Positions 10,091 to 20,116 are shown, counted from the first letter of the stretch. The stretch is 64,000 bases of DNA from Chitinophagaceae bacterium (GCA_016702745.1 JADJDJ010000003.1:62001-126000); one strand, 5' to 3'. Made by a program: numbers and translations. Notes: generated from the sequence alone by a model not told the origin.

Positions 10091-10359
10091 GGGAAGACTG
10101 CAGTAAAATAAATAAGAGGAAGGAAAACCGGAACATCAGCAGCCCTGGTTTCTTGAATGTAAACAGGGGTAGCATACGTGCATTGCTCCTGCCGGCTGGG
10201 ACAGGTACACCTTTCAGGTATACGGTTCATCAGATAGTGGATTTAATGTAGCAGCAAATACTTTTAAGCGTATTTCCGCCATCTTATATGCAAGAACCGG
10301 AAAATCAGTGAATAAATTGTATAATCAGCCAGGGATTTTTGCGGAATAAGAGCAATTGC
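10091..10359. other. Intergenic stretch between two kinases
   Basis: About 270 bases (310 if the next gene is given its corrected stop at 10403) without a convincing complete gene. One minus-strand frame starting near 10128 encodes a short hydrophobic peptide (MFRFSFLLFILLQSS) that could be a detached leader of the kinase at 8934-10090. No clear terminator or TAnnTTTG element was seen. Confidence 0.4.
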
Positions 10360-12456
10360 TTATAAAGGATAAATTAAAGCACTAATATATATCCAGGGTT
10401 TTTCAGGCTTCTTCTCCTTGTCCGGTTTCAAAGGGCAGGCTGACTTCAAGGATGCATCCTTCGCCTGGTGCAGAGCGCAACTGACATCACCATTATAGTA
10501 TTTTGCTCTGTTATGGATATTGGCGATACCAATTCCCTTGCTGGTTTGTTTGATATTAAATCCTTTCCCGTCATCCCTGATAATGAGGTTGACTACGGTA
10601 TGCCTGCGTTGCAACAGAATATCAACATTAGCGGCCTGACTATGCACGATAATATTTTTAAGTTGCTCCTGACAGATACTGAACAAGGTAATCTGCATCC
10701 CATAAGCCAGCATATCGGGTTCCAGATCATGTGTGAAGCGGATATTCAGTTTGGTCGTATAACAGAAATCATCCACCAGTTGCTGGATGCTCCTGATCAG
10801 ACCAATTTCCTGTAAACTGGGTGTAACCAGTTCTTTGGATAATTTCCTGATTTCATCTATAGCCATCATGAGGTAGCCAACGCTTTTTTCCTTGATTTGC
10901 ATTTCTTCTTCGGTTCCCGGTGTCAGCATATCCACAAAAAGCTTGGTAGTGGATAATATCTGGTTGACATTATCATGCAATTCGTGACCGATCCTGGTTC
11001 TTTCTTTTTCCTGTACACGTATCGCGGTTTCCGAAACTGTTTTCTGGAGATTCATTTTTTCCAGAACCAGCTCATTTTCCAGTTTCCTCATCTCAGTAAT
11101 ATCGTGCAGGGATCCGATCATGCGGATGGGTAAACCGTTTTCATACACAACAAAACCTTTATCCAGCATATGTTTGTAGGTACCGTCTGCACATTTAAAT
11201 CTGTATTCTTCTTCCCAGGACTGACGGCCGGCATCGGTTACTTCTTTTACCCGATCGCTTACCCGGTTACGATCTTCCGGGTGGATTCTCCGCAACCACC
11301 AGGAAAGACCCCTGGTTTCTTCCTGCGGATAGCCAATCATATCCATCAATGCATCATTACGGAAAATATACCCTGTTTGCATATCCCATTCCCAAATGGA
11401 GTCCGAGGCAGCCCTTGTCATCAAGAGGAGTCGCTCATTGGTTTCTCTCAGCTGCTTTTCAATGGTATATTTTTCAGGAAGCAAAGACCTGTGCCGGCAT
11501 CAAATCCTTTGCATTTTCCCTTCTGCCTTCACCGGATCAATCTGAAAATGTTCATAAAAAGCTTTGCTGGCCACCACCAGGGTAGCATCTTCATCCACCA
11601 CCCAGGCAAGATTGGGGCTATTGTACATAAAATCGATGAACAGTTTTTCCCTTTGCTGTAATTGTTCTGTGAGCTTTTGTTCATGGGTGATATCCCTGAT
11701 GCTGGAAACAATGGCACAAACTTTTCTTTTTTCATCATCCAGTAAAGGCTGAGACCTGAAATGAAACTGCCTGATTTCTTCATTTCTCAGACAGACCTTC
11801 ATTTCACCCTCACATAATTTTCCGCTGGCTGCTGTTATCATGAAAGGGGTGTCATCGAAAAGCAGTTTATTCCCATTTGCATCCGTGATTTTCCACTCTG
11901 TATTCCACTTATTCCTGATATCACTGATTTCATATATTTTTTCGAGTGTGGTTCCGAATATTTCAGCGGTGCGCTGACTGGCAGAAATGATATCTCCATT
12001 GATTTCCTGTAACAGAATTCCTTCATCCAGTCCTTCGATTACATGCTGGTAATGCCGGGCACCCAGTGCCGCAAATTTCCGTTGCCTTTTGCTTTCGGGG
12101 AGTTTAAACCCTGCACATAAAAAGTGCTGGTTATTATCGTATTGGTCGTTAAAGGGTATGACCTGCCATTTCATGGGTTGGTAAAGGCCATTTTTCAGGT
12201 ATAGTTCTGTTGAACCAGCTACGCCTTTGAGACGGCAATGATTGAGTACGTTCCGGAAATTTTCCTGATTAACGGGGTGGATCAGGTTAATAAAATCAAC
12301 TTTTTTCCCCCTTGGATTGTCCAGCTGGAAAGTCTGAATCATCCGGGCATTAGCATTGAGCAGGTATCCTTCTTCATTAATAATAGAAAGATACAGTCGC
12401 TCCTGTTGATCATAGTCCTTCAAAAAATTCTTTAACTCCGTCCAGTTTGTCCGCAT
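10360..12456 (-). pseudogene. Cytosolic multi-PAS HisKA_3 kinase, disrupted
   Basis: Domains in order: PAS-A ('RLYLSIINEEGYLLNANARM'), PAS-B ('VIEGLDEGILLQEINGD', ending 'SSIRDITHEQ'), PAS-C ('DFMYNSPNLAWVVDEDA') that stops short at a TGA (11500-11502), PAS-D of PAS_3 type ('SIWEWDMQTGYIFRND'), HisKA_3 H-box 'RIGHELHDNVNQILSTTK' and HATPase 'IRDDGKGFN'. At the TGA roughly 60 residues of PAS-C seem to be missing, so this is a deletion and not just a stop. A missing base near 10480 derails the C-terminus; restoring it gives 'SLRSAPGEGCILEVSLPFE' and a stop at 10403. No membrane helix. HisKA_3 kinases normally signal to LuxR-type regulators such as those just upstream. Confidence 0.75.
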
Positions 12457-12490
12457 ACGGTGGAAAATTAAAAAAACCTGACTAATGCTA

Positions 12491-12850
12491 TTAAACCACT
12501 AATGATGAAATAACGCCGTAATCATTTGACTTATCCAAAAAATGTGTTGCACCCAGTTTCAGACATAGTTGTCTGTAATAAGAATCGGCATGATTGGTGA
12601 TCATGATGATTTCACAATCGGGTCTGTGTTCTCTGAAAATTTTCAACAGCTCGATACCATTTTTGCCCGGGAGATTGATATCCAGTAAAACCACCTGGTG
12701 TTCTTCAGCGAAAAACAAGGTTCTTGCTTCTTCAAAATCAGAAGCAATATTGATTCCTCTGATACCGTCCACATCTTCCAGTAAACCGATCAGCCGCTTT
12801 ACAAAATTCAGGTTATCATCTACAATTAATACGAGCTTCCCTGCTTTCAT
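12491..12850 (-). CDS. Stand-alone receiver domain protein
   Basis: 119 residues, receiver only: 'LVLIVDDNLNFVKRL' (acid pocket), 'VVLLDINLPGKNGIELL' (phospho-acceptor Asp), 'IIMITNHAD' (switch Thr) and 'HFLDKSND' (Lys). It differs from the Rcp1-like receivers at 5.1-6.0 kb and resembles the N-terminal half of LuxR regulators, but no DNA-binding domain follows. It lies 34 bases before the start of the HisKA_3 kinase at 12456, so the two are probably cotranscribed. It may act as a phosphate sink or by protein contact. About 126 bases separate it from the next gene upstream, a possible promoter region. Confidence 0.8.
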   Translation of the reverse strand: MKAGKLVLIVDDNLNFVKRLIGLLEDVDGIRGINIASDFEEARTLFFAEEHQVVLLDINLPGKNGIELLKIFREHRPDCEIIMITNHADSYYRQLCLKLGATHFLDKSNDYGVISSLVV

Positions 12851-12976
12851 AGTATGAATTTGAATACAAAAAAAGGAAAAAAGGAACCAGGAATAAATAG
12901 AACTGCTTATACAATTAATGTACTATCCGGCCAGTAATAATGTCGTTGAAAACCTACAAATGAGTGTATCCACTTA

Positions 12977-13608
12977 TTAAACAATTCCGTTGCTGATGGC
13001 ATAGGTAATCAGATCAGCATTGTTTTTCATATCCATTTTCATGAGTATTCTGGTGCGATAGGTACTCACGGTATTCGGGCTCACTTCCAGGAGAAGAGCG
13101 ATATCTGAAACAGATTGCCCGCGTACAAGCCCCATTAATACCTCCTGCTCTCTTTCACTGAGCAGTTCATGGGGCATTAATCCTGCCTGTTTGCGAAGAT
13201 TTTCTGTAAGTTTTTCCGCAATGATAGGTTGTATATACCGTCGTCCGGAAGAGGATAATTTTGACGGCATTTAATAACTCATCGGTAGCCGCGTCTTTAT
13301 TGAGGTAACCGGCAGCACCCATACTAAGCACTTTCACAGCATAATGTTCTTCCGGAAAAATGCTGACAATAAGGATTGGCTGAGCCGGTTTTTGCTTTCT
13401 GATTGCTCTCAAAGCTTCCAGTCCGCCCCCCACCAGGCATGGAAATATCCGAGATGATGATATCCCATTCCTCTTCCAATGCCATTCGGATCAGTTCAAG
13501 CGTCTCCGGGGCCTCCCCAATATGGGGAAAAGCAAGTCCTTCCATGAGAATCTGCCGGATTCCACGGCGAACAACAGCATGATCATCAGCAATAAGTACT
13601 CGGAGCAT
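12977..13608 (-). pseudogene. NarL/LuxR-type response regulator, two frameshifts
   Basis: Three overlapping frames make up a standard 210-residue regulator. Frame 1 (13608 on) gives 'LRVLIADDHAVVRRGIRQIL' and 'WDIIISDISMPG'. A length change in the C6 run at 13426-13431 leads to frame 2 ('GGLEALRAIRKQKPAQPILI', 'GAAGYLNKDAATDELL'). A second break near 13250 leads to frame 3, with the helix-turn-helix 'LLSEREQEVLMGLVRGQSVS' and 'SPNTVSTYRTRILMKM'. All key receiver residues and the LuxR fold are present once the frames are joined. It is a close paralogue of the intact regulator at 13747-14376, which still has the same starting motif. A transcription factor phosphorylated by one of the HisKA_3 kinases is the likely role. 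Confidence 0.8.
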
Positions 13609-13746
13609 GGGAATTATTTCAGAATCACCCGATGAGTGATCCTTCCTTTTAAAGATGCCCGTAAATTTTGGAAAATTTACATAAGCGGTTGTAAAGCTGG
13701 GAATTAATTATGTGTAGTGATTCAACTACTAAGGGTAAACCTTTAA

Positions 13747-14376
13747 TCAGATTAATCCCTTTTCCAGGGCGTAGCGGGTGATATCTGCATTGTTTTTCAA
13801 GCCGGTTTTTTCAATGATTCTTGCCCGGTAGGTGCTTACTGTAGTGGCACTAAGTGATAGTTGTTCAGCGATTTCAGTGATTGATTTGCCGGCTGCCAGC
13901 ATTTTCAGGACATCGAATTCCCGGTTACTGAGCTGTTCATGCGGCTCCAGTTTTTTGTCTGTATCCAGTGCTCCAACCAGTTTTTCAGCGATTCCAGGGG
14001 TTATAAACTTTCGTCCGTTTTGCATGGTCCTGATGGCCCCGATCAATTCCAGATGAACGGCGTCTTTTGAAAGATATCCGGAAGCTCCTGCCCTGAAGAC
14101 CCTGACCGCATACTGGTCTTCGGGATGCATACTCATGATCAAAACAGGAAGCGTAGGTTTGATCTCTTTAATTTGCTGTAATGCTTCCAACCCGCTCCTG
14201 CCCGGCATACTGATGTCACAGATGACGATATCCCATAGTTCTTTGATCACCAGATTTACCAGCGATTCCACATCTCCCACTTCCCCAATATGAGCCGTAG
14301 GATATTCTTCCAGTATCAGCTGCCTTAAACCCTTCCTTACAATAGCATGGTCATCAGCAATAAGTACTTTCAGCAT
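13747..14376 (-). CDS. NarL/LuxR-type response regulator
   Basis: 209 residues. Receiver: 'LKVLIADDHAIVRKGLRQLI', phospho-acceptor in 'VICDISMPGRSGLEAL', switch Ser in 'PVLIMSMHPED', Lys in 'GYLSKDAVH'. The C-terminal LuxR helix-turn-helix ('LSNREFDVLKMLAAGKSITE', 'SATTVSTYRARIIEKTGL') occupies about residues 148-205. The start follows the 9-PAS kinase stop by 9 bases, so the kinase and this regulator look like a cognate pair in one operon. Intact, unlike its paralogue downstream. It binds DNA as a dimer when phosphorylated; target genes are unknown. Confidence 0.9.
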   Translation of the reverse strand: MLKVLIADDHAIVRKGLRQLILEEYPTAHIGEVGDVESLVNLVIKELWDIVICDISMPGRSGLEALQQIKEIKPTLPVLIMSMHPEDQYAVRVFRAGASGYLSKDAVHLELIGAIRTMQNGRKFITPGIAEKLVGALDTDKKLEPHEQLSNREFDVLKMLAAGKSITEIAEQLSLSATTVSTYRARIIEKTGLKNNADITRYALEKGLI

Positions 14377-14385
14377 TTTTTTAGT

Positions 14386-16824
14386 TTACATGTCCTGTAA
14401 AGGTATTGAAACCTTTACCCTTGTGCCTTTTCCAGGGCTACTTTGAATATCATACTCTCCTTTAATAATCGCAATCCTTTCCTTCATCCCTAATATACCT
14501 AATGTTTTCTTTCTTTCAATATCCCCGATAAAAAAACCCTGCCCATTATCCAGTACTTCCATCAGCAAGCGGTGATTTTCCAGTTTAAGTGTTACATGAA
14601 TCAGGGAAGCATTCGCATGCCTGGCTACATTAGTCAGGCTTTCCTGGAAAACGCGGAACAGTGTAATGGCCAGTTTTCCGGGGAGCGTTACCTCTTGTTG
14701 TTCGATACTCGTTTCAATGACCAACCCTGTTCTTTTCATGAATTCCTGGGCATGCCACTCAATAGCCGCCGGTAAACCCAGATCATCCAGCAAACTGGGT
14801 CTGAGTTCAGATGAAATCCTCCGAACCGATTTCACCGTATTATCCACCATTTCTAACAAACCATCGAGTTTTTCCCTGATTTCCGGCCTGTCTGTATCCA
14901 GTTTTTTGCTCAACCAGGAAATATCCATTTTCAGTACTGTGAGCTGTTGCCCCAGTTCATCATGGATTTCCCTGGCAATACCGGTTCTCTCATCCTCCCG
15001 TACGTTTTGAAGATAGATATTCAATTCTTTCAACTGGTTGTAATAATGCTGTAATTCCTGTTCTGCTTTGATTCTTTCGGATAAATCACGGATAACGGAT
15101 AAATAACGCCCATCCGGCAATTGCTGTGACCTGACTTCTGTTGTAACGAGGCTGCCGTCTTTTTTCCGCATTTGCCATTGCCTGACGCTGGAACTACCCT
15201 TTGTCATCAGCTCTAATTGAAAAGGGTTAAACCTGTTTTCTTCCATGGTCAGCATTTCCTGCATCTTCATCGTCAGTAATTCTTCTTTGGTATATCCCAG
15301 CAGGGAGATGGCGCCTGAATTCACGTCTACCAGTTGCCCCCCGTTTTCAAAAAGCAAAATAGCATCAGCTGCCTGTTCTACAAGTGTTCTGTATTTTATT
15401 TCATTTCTGGCCAGTTCTGACTCCGCATTTTTTCTTTCCGTAATATCGATGGTTACTCCCAATACGCTCACAATTTCACCTGCCCCCTCCCCGGCTCTTC
15501 TGACCAGTTCTGCCGCTTTCTCCCGGTAAGGCAATGCCACCACCTGAAGTAAACTATGCCCCATGATATCTTCGTATCTGTCTGCTTCCACCATTTCCAG
15601 TCCGGCCCGGTTAATATCAAGCAAGTGACAATCCCGGTCCATCAGTTTGATACATTCAGGATTAGTGTCCAGAATTGTACGCAGCCTGTTTTCACTTTCA
15701 ATGATTTTTTTCTGTACCTGATAGATGGGTGTCATATCTACCATTGATCCGATCATCCGGAATGCTTTCCCGTGTTCATTTCGCATGATGTATCCCCTGT
15801 CCAGTACATTGAGATAGGACCCATCCGCTTTCCGGTACTGGTATTCATCCCGCCAGGAGGATTCTTTGCCTTCAATTGTGGACATGAACGTGCGGTACAC
15901 CCGTTCTTTCTCATCAGGATGTATATTATTAAACCAATCATCCAGACGCACCAGTTCTTTATATTTTTTATAGCCCAGTAAATGATAATAATTATCATTC
16001 CACCAGAGGCTTTCATCTTCCAGATTCAGGTCCCATACCATATCGCTGGTGGCTTTGGACAGAATCTGAAACCTTGCATTGGTTTTCAGGATACTTTCCT
16101 CTGCCTTTTTCTTTTCGGTAATATCGGTGGTGCTGATAAAAGCACCGGTGATCTGACCCGTTGCATCCCGAACGGGACTATAAGTCACCCTTCTCCAATG
16201 AGGAAGGCCATGGATATCCACCGTGAATTCGTACTCCACCCTTTCTCCCTTAAAAACCCTTTCATAATTTTCACGGATGAATGCTTTCCGGTGTTCAGGA
16301 AAAATATCCATGATATAAGTTCCTTCATTGACCTCCCGGTTCCAGATTTCTTTCATATTTCTCTGAGCAGACTGATTGATCAGAGTAACCTTTAACTGGT
16401 GATCAATTACATAAAAATCATCGGCACTGCTCGACAGGATATGCCGGATTTTTATTTCGGAATCCCTGAGGTCCTGTTCCGCTTTTTTCCGGTGGGTGAT
16501 ATCCCTGATAAAGGCGCAAAAGAAAGAATTTTCTTTCCGGTGTACCGGTACAATTGACATTTCTATGGGAAACTCCTGACCGTTTATTTTCATTGCTGTT
16601 AAATCCAGTAAACGACTCAACACCCGGCCTTCACCGGTTTCCAGGTAACGTTTAAATCCTTTCTGGTGTGCCTCTCTGTAATTTTCAGGGATGATTGTAT
16701 CGGTAAGTGATTTACCCATTACCTGATCAGCCTTCCAGCCAAAGATGGTTTCTGCCTGGATGGTCCAGACTGTCACCTGCCCTTCCATATTGATACAGAC
16801 AATGGCATCCATGGCCGAATTCAT
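14386..16824 (-). CDS. Multi-PAS HisKA_3 kinase, C-terminal fragment
   Basis: 812 residues, the second part of one gene with 16827-19043. Domains: PAS ('MNSAMDAIVCINMEGQVTVW'), PAS ('ILSSSADDFYVIDHQLKV'), PAS_3 ('ATSDMVWDLNLEDESLWWN'), a shortened PAS ('TILDTNPECIKLMDRDCHL', whose C-terminal half is reduced to 'GEIVSVLGVTIDITERK'), PAS ('LVEQAADAILLFENGGQL'), then HisKA_3 with H-box 'GIAREIHDELGQQLTVLKMD', N-box region 'VFQESLTNVARHANA', G1 'VLDNGQGF' and a C-terminal ATPase strand. The apparent start is not real: shifting one base near 16870 joins this frame to the upstream fragment ('EKRKAELALKDSEETRRLIM'). The LuxR regulator 9 bases downstream is its likely partner. Confidence 0.85.
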   Translation of the reverse strand: MNSAMDAIVCINMEGQVTVWTIQAETIFGWKADQVMGKSLTDTIIPENYREAHQKGFKRYLETGEGRVLSRLLDLTAMKINGQEFPIEMSIVPVHRKENSFFCAFIRDITHRKKAEQDLRDSEIKIRHILSSSADDFYVIDHQLKVTLINQSAQRNMKEIWNREVNEGTYIMDIFPEHRKAFIRENYERVFKGERVEYEFTVDIHGLPHWRRVTYSPVRDATGQITGAFISTTDITEKKKAEESILKTNARFQILSKATSDMVWDLNLEDESLWWNDNYYHLLGYKKYKELVRLDDWFNNIHPDEKERVYRTFMSTIEGKESSWRDEYQYRKADGSYLNVLDRGYIMRNEHGKAFRMIGSMVDMTPIYQVQKKIIESENRLRTILDTNPECIKLMDRDCHLLDINRAGLEMVEADRYEDIMGHSLLQVVALPYREKAAELVRRAGEGAGEIVSVLGVTIDITERKNAESELARNEIKYRTLVEQAADAILLFENGGQLVDVNSGAISLLGYTKEELLTMKMQEMLTMEENRFNPFQLELMTKGSSSVRQWQMRKKDGSLVTTEVRSQQLPDGRYLSVIRDLSERIKAEQELQHYYNQLKELNIYLQNVREDERTGIAREIHDELGQQLTVLKMDISWLSKKLDTDRPEIREKLDGLLEMVDNTVKSVRRISSELRPSLLDDLGLPAAIEWHAQEFMKRTGLVIETSIEQQEVTLPGKLAITLFRVFQESLTNVARHANASLIHVTLKLENHRLLMEVLDNGQGFFIGDIERKKTLGILGMKERIAIIKGEYDIQSSPGKGTRVKVSIPLQDM

Positions 16825-16826
16825 AA

Positions 16827-19043
16827 TCAGCCTTCTGGTTTCTTCGCTGTCTTTGAGTGCCAGTTCTGCTTTCTTTTTTCATTGATATTTACAATGGAAC
16901 CCCGGATCAGGACCCGGTCTTCTGCCGGCAATCTTACCAGGTTCACTTCACAAAGAAAGGGGCTGCCTTCTGAATCGGTATGCATCCATTCAAAAACAGG
17001 TTTCTCCCCGGCAATTGATTTGGCAATCCAGTTGGCGGCTGCCTCTGTGGATAAACTGCCATCGGGCTGATGAAGGGGACTCATATCTGCAGGATTCCGT
17101 TTCAGCAGTTCCTCCCGGCTCATTTTAAATAATGACACGGCACTATCGCTGACGCTAATGAATTTTCCGGTAGCCATATCGAGCACCACCAGGGCTTCGA
17201 CGGCATGTTCAAGCAGGGCCCGGTACAATGCTTCGCTTTCCCTGATTTTAGCTTCCGCTTTTTTCTGCTCCGTCAGATCCAGCATACTGCCCAGCATCCG
17301 GATTGCTTTTCCTTCCTGGTTTCTGACGATATAGCAACGGTCATAAATATTCCGGTATCCGTTATTGTCAGAATTAAAACGGTACTCAGAGATAAATACA
17401 TTTTTTTCGGAATCCAGAAATGTTTGCTGTCTTAAGCGCATCTTTTCCCGGTCTTCCGGATGTATGCGGGCCAGCCATTCTTCTTCATGCGGAACCGGAT
17501 CTTCGGGAGAAAGCCCATACAGCAACTGGTGCATATCATTCCCCCAAAGTTTTTCAGTTTCCAGATCCCATTCCCAAATAGCATCATTGGTGGTCCGGCT
17601 GATCAGATCAAACCGCTCATTAGAGTGGATGAGTGCTTCCTCCGCTATTTTCTGATTTGTAATATTTTTAAAATATACTGATACCCCGGAAACGGAAGGA
17701 TACACGGTGATGGCATACCAGTTATTAAATGGTTCATAGAATATATCTTTTTCCACCGGTTCTAAATCCCGGAATCCTGATTCAATCAGATCATAGGCCG
17801 GAGAACCCACTGCTTCAGGCAATACATCCCAGATACACTTTCCGGATAGCTTTTCAACGGTACTATTCATGATTTCCGCAGCGTAATCATTGATATAAGT
17901 AAATTCACGTTTATTGTTCAGTGAATAAAACCCATCTCTGATCCTTTCAACGATGCTCCGGATCATTTCCGTTTTTCCGCGTACCTGATCGGTCAGTTCT
18001 GCATTGAACTGACTCAGTAATTTTTCATTCAGTTTTCTTTCTGTAATATCCCGGAGGATCACAACCACTCCGGCGGGTTCATCCTGTTCATTGGTTAACT
18101 GAGTAACTGAGCCCAGGCAATAAATTTCCCGACCCTCTTTGCTATACACCAGCGACTCTTTAGTAAGGCTGCCGGTTGAATTCACTTCAGCAGCTATTTG
18201 TCTGCTTTCTTCATCGGTGCGCCCGCTCCTGGTAATGGCCGGTGCAAATTTTCCGATTGCTTCCTCTGCCGTATAACCAAAAATATTTTCCGCCCCTTTA
18301 TTCCAGCTGAGGATGATCCCTTTTTTATCAGTTGAAAAAATTGCGTCACTGGATTGTTCCGTAAGACGAGCGAGGTAGCGGATCTGTTTTTCATTATTCC
18401 GTCTTGTCTTTTCCTCTCTGAGCAGCTTCCATACCAGCCAGATCAGACCCGTCAGGAGTAAAAGTGAAATCAGGAGAAGAAATCTGAATGAACTACGGGC
18501 ATTCGCCTGTCTTTTGGCGCCGGATTCATACAGAATACTCCGGTCTTCCTGTTCCAGCCGGAATATGATACTCCGGATACTATCCATAATCTGTCTGCCA
18601 AATCCAGATCTCGTACTTTGAGAAGCCAATTCATATTCGCCCTGCCTTACCTGTGCTACAGTAGTGATGGCATGTACCACTTTATCATTGACATAATTTA
18701 GTAATTTCCGGTACTCGGCAGTACGTTCGGGGAAATCTCTGATAATTTCTAAAACATGGCTGGTATCCGATTGCAGCTTTTGGAGACTTTCTTTATAAGG
18801 CAGCAGAAAAAGCGAGTCGTGGGAGATGATATAACCGCGCTGACCGGTTTCGATATCCTGCATATTATCCATGATCCCTTCCAGTGCCTTGAGTGACTGG
18901 AGGCTCCTGTTCTCTCTCCGGGCCTGATCCATCGACATGGTGAAACCCAGAAAAGTATAGTAGGCCAGAAAGATAATAATACAGGCTGTCACCAGAATAC
19001 CTATAATAATATTTCTCCTGGTGAATAACCTGGGCATATTCAT
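16827..19043 (-). CDS. CHASE3 multi-PAS kinase, N-terminal fragment
   Basis: 738 residues with no kinase core of its own. Transmembrane helix at about 12-34 ('IIIGILVTACIIIFLAYYTF'), CHASE3 extracytoplasmic sensor ('NMQDIETGQRGYIISHDSLF'), second helix ('FLLLISLLLLTGLIWLVWKL'), then four PAS domains ('LTEQSSDAIFSTDKKGIILS', 'RIRDGFYSLNNKREFTYIND', 'TTNDAIWEWDLETEKLWGN', 'LEHAVEALVVLDMATGKF'). It ends in a short wrong-frame tail after 'NINEKRK', where one A seems to be missing in a run at 16870-16872. Together with 14386-16824 it forms a kinase of about 1,550 residues with roughly nine PAS domains. It is probably a membrane sensor of several internal and external cues. Confidence 0.85.
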   Translation of the reverse strand: MNMPRLFTRRNIIIGILVTACIIIFLAYYTFLGFTMSMDQARRENRSLQSLKALEGIMDNMQDIETGQRGYIISHDSLFLLPYKESLQKLQSDTSHVLEIIRDFPERTAEYRKLLNYVNDKVVHAITTVAQVRQGEYELASQSTRSGFGRQIMDSIRSIIFRLEQEDRSILYESGAKRQANARSSFRFLLLISLLLLTGLIWLVWKLLREEKTRRNNEKQIRYLARLTEQSSDAIFSTDKKGIILSWNKGAENIFGYTAEEAIGKFAPAITRSGRTDEESRQIAAEVNSTGSLTKESLVYSKEGREIYCLGSVTQLTNEQDEPAGVVVILRDITERKLNEKLLSQFNAELTDQVRGKTEMIRSIVERIRDGFYSLNNKREFTYINDYAAEIMNSTVEKLSGKCIWDVLPEAVGSPAYDLIESGFRDLEPVEKDIFYEPFNNWYAITVYPSVSGVSVYFKNITNQKIAEEALIHSNERFDLISRTTNDAIWEWDLETEKLWGNDMHQLLYGLSPEDPVPHEEEWLARIHPEDREKMRLRQQTFLDSEKNVFISEYRFNSDNNGYRNIYDRCYIVRNQEGKAIRMLGSMLDLTEQKKAEAKIRESEALYRALLEHAVEALVVLDMATGKFISVSDSAVSLFKMSREELLKRNPADMSPLHQPDGSLSTEAAANWIAKSIAGEKPVFEWMHTDSEGSPFLCEVNLVRLPAEDRVLIRGSIVNINEKRKQNWHSKTAKKPEG

Positions 19044-19056
19044 GATAATAGACCTA

Positions 19057-19064
19057 CAAAATTA
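19057..19064 (-). promoter_or_regulatory. Possible -7 element before the multi-PAS kinase
   Basis: Minus strand reads TAATTTTG, matching the Bacteroidota -7 consensus TAnnTTTG, 14 bases before the ATG at 19043. The -33 region is weak, so this rests on the -7 box only. Confidence 0.35.
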
Positions 19065-19084
19065 ATTGCAGGAGATTCATAAAA

Positions 19085-19765
19085 TTATAGTCCATGTGTA
19101 TTGGTGAAATTGACCAACGCAGCGGTGTTCTTTAAATTCAGTTTTTTGAGGATATTATATCGGTGAACTTCCACTGTTTTCAGTGAAATATCCAGTTCAT
19201 GGGCAATTTCACGGGATGACATTCCTTCTTTGATCAGTCGGACAATATCAATTTCCCTGCGGGAAAGTGCATTCATATCCGGCTTGGTACCATCTTCTTC
19301 CAATTCCTGATGAGCCAGGATATTCTTTACTTCATCACATATATATTTCCTTCCTTCATTTACTTCTGCTATCGCATTCAGCATTTCATCTTTGGAGGAG
19401 TTCTTAGTGATATAACCCATCGCACCCAGCTGCAGCATCCGGCGGGCATAGGCCGGCATGGAATGCATTGATATTCCAATCACTTTTGCACCGGGTGAAT
19501 ATTTGCGCATGAGCTTAGTACCGTCAAAACCATTAACAGGTGACATATTGATGTCCATTAAAACGATCTTGGGTTTCCTGATTTTAGCAATTTCTACCGC
19601 TTCTTCGGCATCACTGGTTTCACCAATGACTTCAAACCGGGGGTCGCTATTGAGGATAAAGGACCAGGATTCACGGATCAATTTATGGTCATCCACAAGG
19701 AGGATGGTGATTTTTTCCATAACAGGTGGTTTAACTGATTGAAAAGGATGAGGTTTGGTTTGCAT
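19085..19765 (-). CDS. NarL/LuxR-type response regulator
   Basis: 226 residues. Receiver: 'ITILLVDDHKLIRESWSFIL', phospho-acceptor 'IVLMDINMSPVNGFDG', switch 'VIGISMHSMP', Lys 'GYITKNSSKDEML'. The LuxR domain is 'LSRREIDIVRLIKEGMSSRE' and 'LKTVEVHRYNILKKLNLK'. A second Met at residue 16 (MEKITILL) is the likelier true start because the first 15 residues are not part of the fold. It belongs to a different subgroup from the two regulators at 13-14.4 kb. The gene is first in the signalling island; the multi-PAS kinase begins about 40 bases after its stop and has its own possible promoter element. The 358 bases upstream, as far as ssrA, hold no other gene. Confidence 0.88.
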   Translation of the reverse strand: MQTKPHPFQSVKPPVMEKITILLVDDHKLIRESWSFILNSDPRFEVIGETSDAEEAVEIAKIRKPKIVLMDINMSPVNGFDGTKLMRKYSPGAKVIGISMHSMPAYARRMLQLGAMGYITKNSSKDEMLNAIAEVNEGRKYICDEVKNILAHQELEEDGTKPDMNALSRREIDIVRLIKEGMSSREIAHELDISLKTVEVHRYNILKKLNLKNTAALVNFTNTHGL

Positions 19766-20085
19766 AAATTACAGTTTATTGTAGTAAAAGCCATTAAGTA
19801 TCTTCCGGTTTCTTTAAGGGTAATCCAAGATTTTTTGAAATTTAAGTAGTTCCACTTAGAACGCTTACGATGAACCCCCGATTCTCAGATGACCTGTAAA
19901 AAAGCCGCTTTACATTTTTGTACTTTATAATTCAAAGGAACGACAAGTATTTACCCTAAAAAATAGTGCAAATACATTTTCGTAGTAATGTTTAACCCTA
20001 AGTCTATGTAGTTGGAAGTCTACATTTATATATACCAAATCAACTGTATATACTAATTGCACAGAACCCATTCCATTTTTGGCAT

Positions 20086-20116
20086 AAAAAAACCGCCATT
20101 GCAGATACAATGGCGG
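20086..20116 (-). terminator. Terminator of ssrA
   Basis: On the minus strand CCGCCATTG (20116-20108) pairs with CAATGGCGG (20101-20093) around a 6-base loop, followed by seven T. It is a textbook Rho-independent terminator placed 8 bases after the tmRNA 3' end. Confidence 0.85.
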
